Source: Gemmatimonadota bacterium (GTDB lineage Bacteria; Gemmatimonadota; Gemmatimonadetes; Longimicrobiales; Gaopeijiaceae). Taken from it: a DNA stretch of 8,727 bases. The first letter of the stretch is position 1, and each line of letters starts with the position of its first letter. Position numbers and translations under genes: made by a program. The notes under the pieces are model-generated. The model searched no databases. It had not been told where the DNA came from and saw only the letters and a program-made list of their open reading frames with translations. Shown here piece by piece: positions 5,778 to 8,727 of this stretch. The stretch is from the NCBI GenBank assembly GCA_016209995.1, contig JACQVC010000108.1, positions 1-8,727 of the forward strand, written 5' to 3'.

Positions 5778-8727
5778 CTACGCGACCTTCGAACCGGCGA
5801 AGACGGCCAGCTGCTCCTTGGCGGCGCGCTCCGAGACGGCCTTCTCCTTCAGCCTCTCGAGCGCAAGGCGGTACTCGCTGGGCATGATCTTGACGAAGCG
5901 CCGGAGGTTGGCGCGCCAGCTCCGCAGGATGCGCTTCGCCTTGGGGCTCCCCGTGTAGCGAGCGTGCTTCTGGATGAGGTCCCTGAGGAGCTGGACGTCC
6001 GCTTCGTCCACGACTTCCTCCAGCTCCACCATGTCCGTGTTGACGCGCTGGGAGAACGTGCCGTCCCCGTCGAGCACGAAGGCCACGCCACCGCTCATGC
6101 CGGCCCCGAAGTTCCGTCCCGTCGGCCCCAGCACGACCGCCACGCCTTTGGTCATGTACTCGCAGCCGTGATCGCCCACACCCTCGACCACCGTCGACGC
6201 GCCGCTCATGCGCACGGCGAACCGCTCGCCCGCGACGCCGCTGAAGTACGCCTCGCCGCTCGTCGCCCCGTACAGAACGGTGTTGCCGACCAGGATGTTT
6301 TCCTCCGGCGCGAAGGTAGATTCCTTCGGTGGGAAGACGATGACCTTGCCGCCGGAGAGACCCTTGGCCGTATAGTCGTTCGCATCGCCCTCGAGAACCA
6401 GCGTGATTCCGCGAGGCAGGAACGCGCCGAAGCTCTGGCCGGCCGAGCCCTCGAAGCGGATCCGGATCGTATTGTCCGGCAGACCCTGACCTCCATAACG
6501 CCGCGTCACTTCGCTTCCGAGCATCGTGCCCGTAGTCCGGTTCGAGTTGCGGATCGGCAAGCCGAAATCGACCGGCGTGCCGTCCTCCAACGCGGGCCTG
6601 GCCAGCTCGATCAGCGCGTGATCCAGCACACCCGCGAGTCCGTGATCCTGAGCCGCGACGTTGTGCACGGCGACGCCCGGGCGCGGCTGCGGCTTGTAGA
6701 GAATGGCCGACAGGTCGACGCCTTGAGCCTTCCAGTGATCGATCGCGGCGCGCATCTCGAGCATGTCCACGCGCCCGATCATCTCATCCACTCGCCGGAA
6801 CCCCAGCTGCGCCATGATCTCGCGCAGCTCCTCGGCCACGAAGAAGAAGTAGTTCACGACGTGCTCGGGCTTCCCGGCGAACTTCTGGCGCAGCCGCGGA
6901 TCCTGCGTCGCGATACCCACGGGACAAGTGTTGAGATGGCACTTGCGCATGAGCAGGCAGCCCGACGCGACGAGCGGCGCGGTCGCGAAGCCGTACTCTT
7001 CGGCCCCGAGCAGCGCCGCGATCGACACGTCGCGCACCGTCTTGAGCTGGCCGTCCGCCTGCACCCGAATGCGGCCGCGCAGATCGTTGAGGACCAGGAC
7101 CTGCTGCGTCTCGGCGAGCCCGATCTACCACGGGATGCCCGCGTGCTTGATCGAGGTCAGCGGTGAGGCGCCGGTGCCGCCGTCGTGCCCGCTGATCAGC
7201 ACGCCATCGGCTTTCGCCTTGCTCACCCCAGCGGCCACGGTGCCGACCCCGACCTCCGCGACGAGCTTGACGCTCACGCGCGCCCGAGGATTCGCGTTCT
7301 TCAGGTCGAAGATGAGCTGCGCCAGGTCCTCGATCGAGTAGATGTCGTGGTGCGGCGGCGGAGAGATCAGCGTCACGCCCGGCGTCGAGTGGCGCGTGCG
7401 CGCGATGACCTCGTCCACTTTGTGACCCGGGAGCTGCCCGCCCTCGCCGGGCTTCGAACCCTGCGCCATCTTGATCTGCATTTCCCTCGCGCTGACCAGG
7501 TACTCGCTCGTCACGCCGAAGCGCCCGGACGCCACCTGCTTGATCGCACTCGAGCGGCTGTCGCCGTTGGGCAGTGGGATGAACCGCGCGGGGTCTTCGC
7601 CGCCCTCGCCCGTGTTCGACTTCCCACCGATCCGGTTCATCGCGATCGCCAGGTTCTCGTGCGCCTCCTTCGAGATCGAGCCGAACGACATCGCGCCCGT
7701 ACAGAACCGCGTGACAATGTCCTTCGCGGGCTCGACCTCCTCGAGCGGGACCGGATTCCCCTGCCTGAACGTCAGCAACCCGCGCAGCGTAGCGAGCTGA
7801 CAGCTCTGGTCGTTGCAGATCTCGGAGAACTCGCGGTACGTGGCGTAGCTAGCCTGCCGCACTGCATGCTGGAGCTTCGATACCGAAGCCGGGTTCCACA
7901 TGTGGTGCTCACCCTGAGCCCGCCACTGATACTGGCCTCCGATGTCGAGCTCGGGCGCCGTCGCGCCGGCCCGCGGACTTTCCCTGTCCCCGCGCAAGGC
8001 AGGTTGCGTAGCGTAGGGATAGGCGCGCTCGTGGCGCAGCCGGGCTTCCTGCTCGATCACGTCGAGGCCGACGCCTCCTACGCGCGACGCCGTGCCACAG
8101 AAGTAGCGGTCGATCACTTCGCGGTTCAGGCCCACGGCCTCGAAGATCTGGGCGCCCCGATAGCTCTGCAGCGTCGAGATGCCCATCTTCGAGAAAATCT
8201 TGAGCAGGCCCTTCTTGATCGCCTTCACGTAGAGCTTCGCGGCTTCCTCGTAGTCGAGTCCGGGCAGCAAGCCCTCGGCGGCGATGTGTCTCAACGTCTC
8301 GAAGCCGAGGTACGGCTGGATCGCGCCGGCGCCGTAGCCGATGAGCAGCGCATAGTGAACGACCTCGCGTGCCTCTCCCGTCTCGACCACCAGACCCACC
8401 CGCGTACGCAACCCCTCGCGAATCAGGTGATGGTGGACGGCCGCCAGCGCCAGCAAGCTCGGGATGGGCGCGTGGTCCGCATCGGTGCCACGGTCGCTGA
8501 TGATCAAGAAGGTATCGCCGGCTCGCGCGCGCTCCGCCGACGCGCGGGTCAGCGACTCGAGCGCCGCCGCGAGGGCGCCCTGGCCTTTCGCCGGCTCGAA
8601 GAGCGCAGGCAGCGTCGCCGCCCGGAAGCCACGCGTCGACACCTGGCGGATCTTCTCAAGCTCCCGGCTCGAGAGAATGGGCTGCTCCAGCTCGAGCTGC
8701 TGCGCCTGCTCGGGCGTCTCGTCGAAG
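5778..8727 (-). pseudogene. gltB: Glutamate synthase large (alpha) subunit, N-terminus cut by right edge, with one in-frame amber
   Basis: GltB combines glutamine-derived ammonia with 2-oxoglutarate on FMN and a [3Fe-4S] cluster. The visible frame covers 982 residue positions from the window edge to TAG 5778-5780. The N-terminal glutaminase domain, about one third of the roughly 1500-residue family length, is outside. Visible parts in order: the central domain ([45 protein letters not shown]); the FMN barrel ([12 protein letters not shown] near residue 347, [32 protein letters not shown]); the cluster cysteines C590-x5-C596-x4-C601 ([15 protein letters not shown]); and the C-terminal beta-helix with glycine-rich turns ([14 protein letters not shown]). 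The frame is continuous except for TAG at 7125-7127, where bacterial GltB has the Glu of PWE-x-GLAET. As written, translation would stop before the cluster and beta-helix, destroying activity. The rest is perfectly conserved in style, so consensus error or a very recent mutation is likelier than an old pseudogene. A conserved glycine is also Val at 7035-7037. It is followed by gltD. Confidence 0.93.
7125..7127 (-). other. In-frame TAG inside gltB at a normally glutamate position
   Basis: The coding strand reads ...[25 protein letters not shown]. Family members, including E. coli GltB (CPWELGLVETQQ), have Glu here. GAG to TAG is a single G-to-T change (C-to-A on the + strand). No frameshift is involved. 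Confidence 0.92.

Noticed and set aside
4521..7166. A very long open frame (881 codons) on the + strand, antisense to gltD and gltB
   Set aside because: Its translation is a low-information mix rich in Arg, His, Asp and Leu with no family motif, and the opposite strand carries clear gltD and gltB homology throughout. It is a by-product of GC-rich codon use.

Overview
The window is GC-rich with G or C at most third codon positions, and it is densely packed with genes and has no gene-free stretch above about 100 bases. It looks like a chromosomal segment from a GC-rich, probably Gram-negative, environmental bacterium. The lipoprotein D-aminoacylase-type amidohydrolase, the secreted serine hydrolase and the protein style would suit a Gemmatimonadota- or Acidobacteriota-like soil or sediment organism, but that placement is inference and nothing here fixes it. 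I see no phage, transposon, CRISPR, tRNA or rRNA signal.

Layout. On the + strand: the C-terminal third of thiC (thiamine pyrimidine synthesis, cut by the left edge); a secreted beta-lactamase/D-aminopeptidase-fold serine hydrolase (534-1946) whose frame is broken by one amber codon at 687-689; and a lipoprotein D-aminoacylase-type amidohydrolase (1988-3604). The hydrolase and amidohydrolase are 41 bases apart, each has a GGAGG ribosome binding site, and they may form a small exported unit acting on D-amino-acid-containing peptides. On the - strand, facing them: gltB (glutamate synthase large subunit, running off the right edge), gltD (small subunit), and then a short charged coiled-coil protein of unknown function. 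The two blocks converge at about 3605-3699, where there is one weak hairpin.

How the genes relate. gltB and gltD encode the two subunits of NADPH-dependent glutamate synthase (GOGAT), separated by 21 bases. thiC is an unrelated biosynthetic gene. The coiled-coil gene has no visible functional link to either.

Most notable point. Two otherwise intact genes each carry exactly one in-frame stop, and both stops are TAG: codon 52 of the serine hydrolase, and a position in the FMN domain of gltB that is normally glutamate. gltB itself ends TAG-TAC-TAA, so a second stop lies two codons beyond its terminal amber. The other four genes with visible ends stop at TGA or TAA. Assembly or consensus error and ordinary nonsense mutation are the simplest explanations. 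Amber suppression or recoding cannot be excluded from this window. I found no convincing novel multi-gene system.
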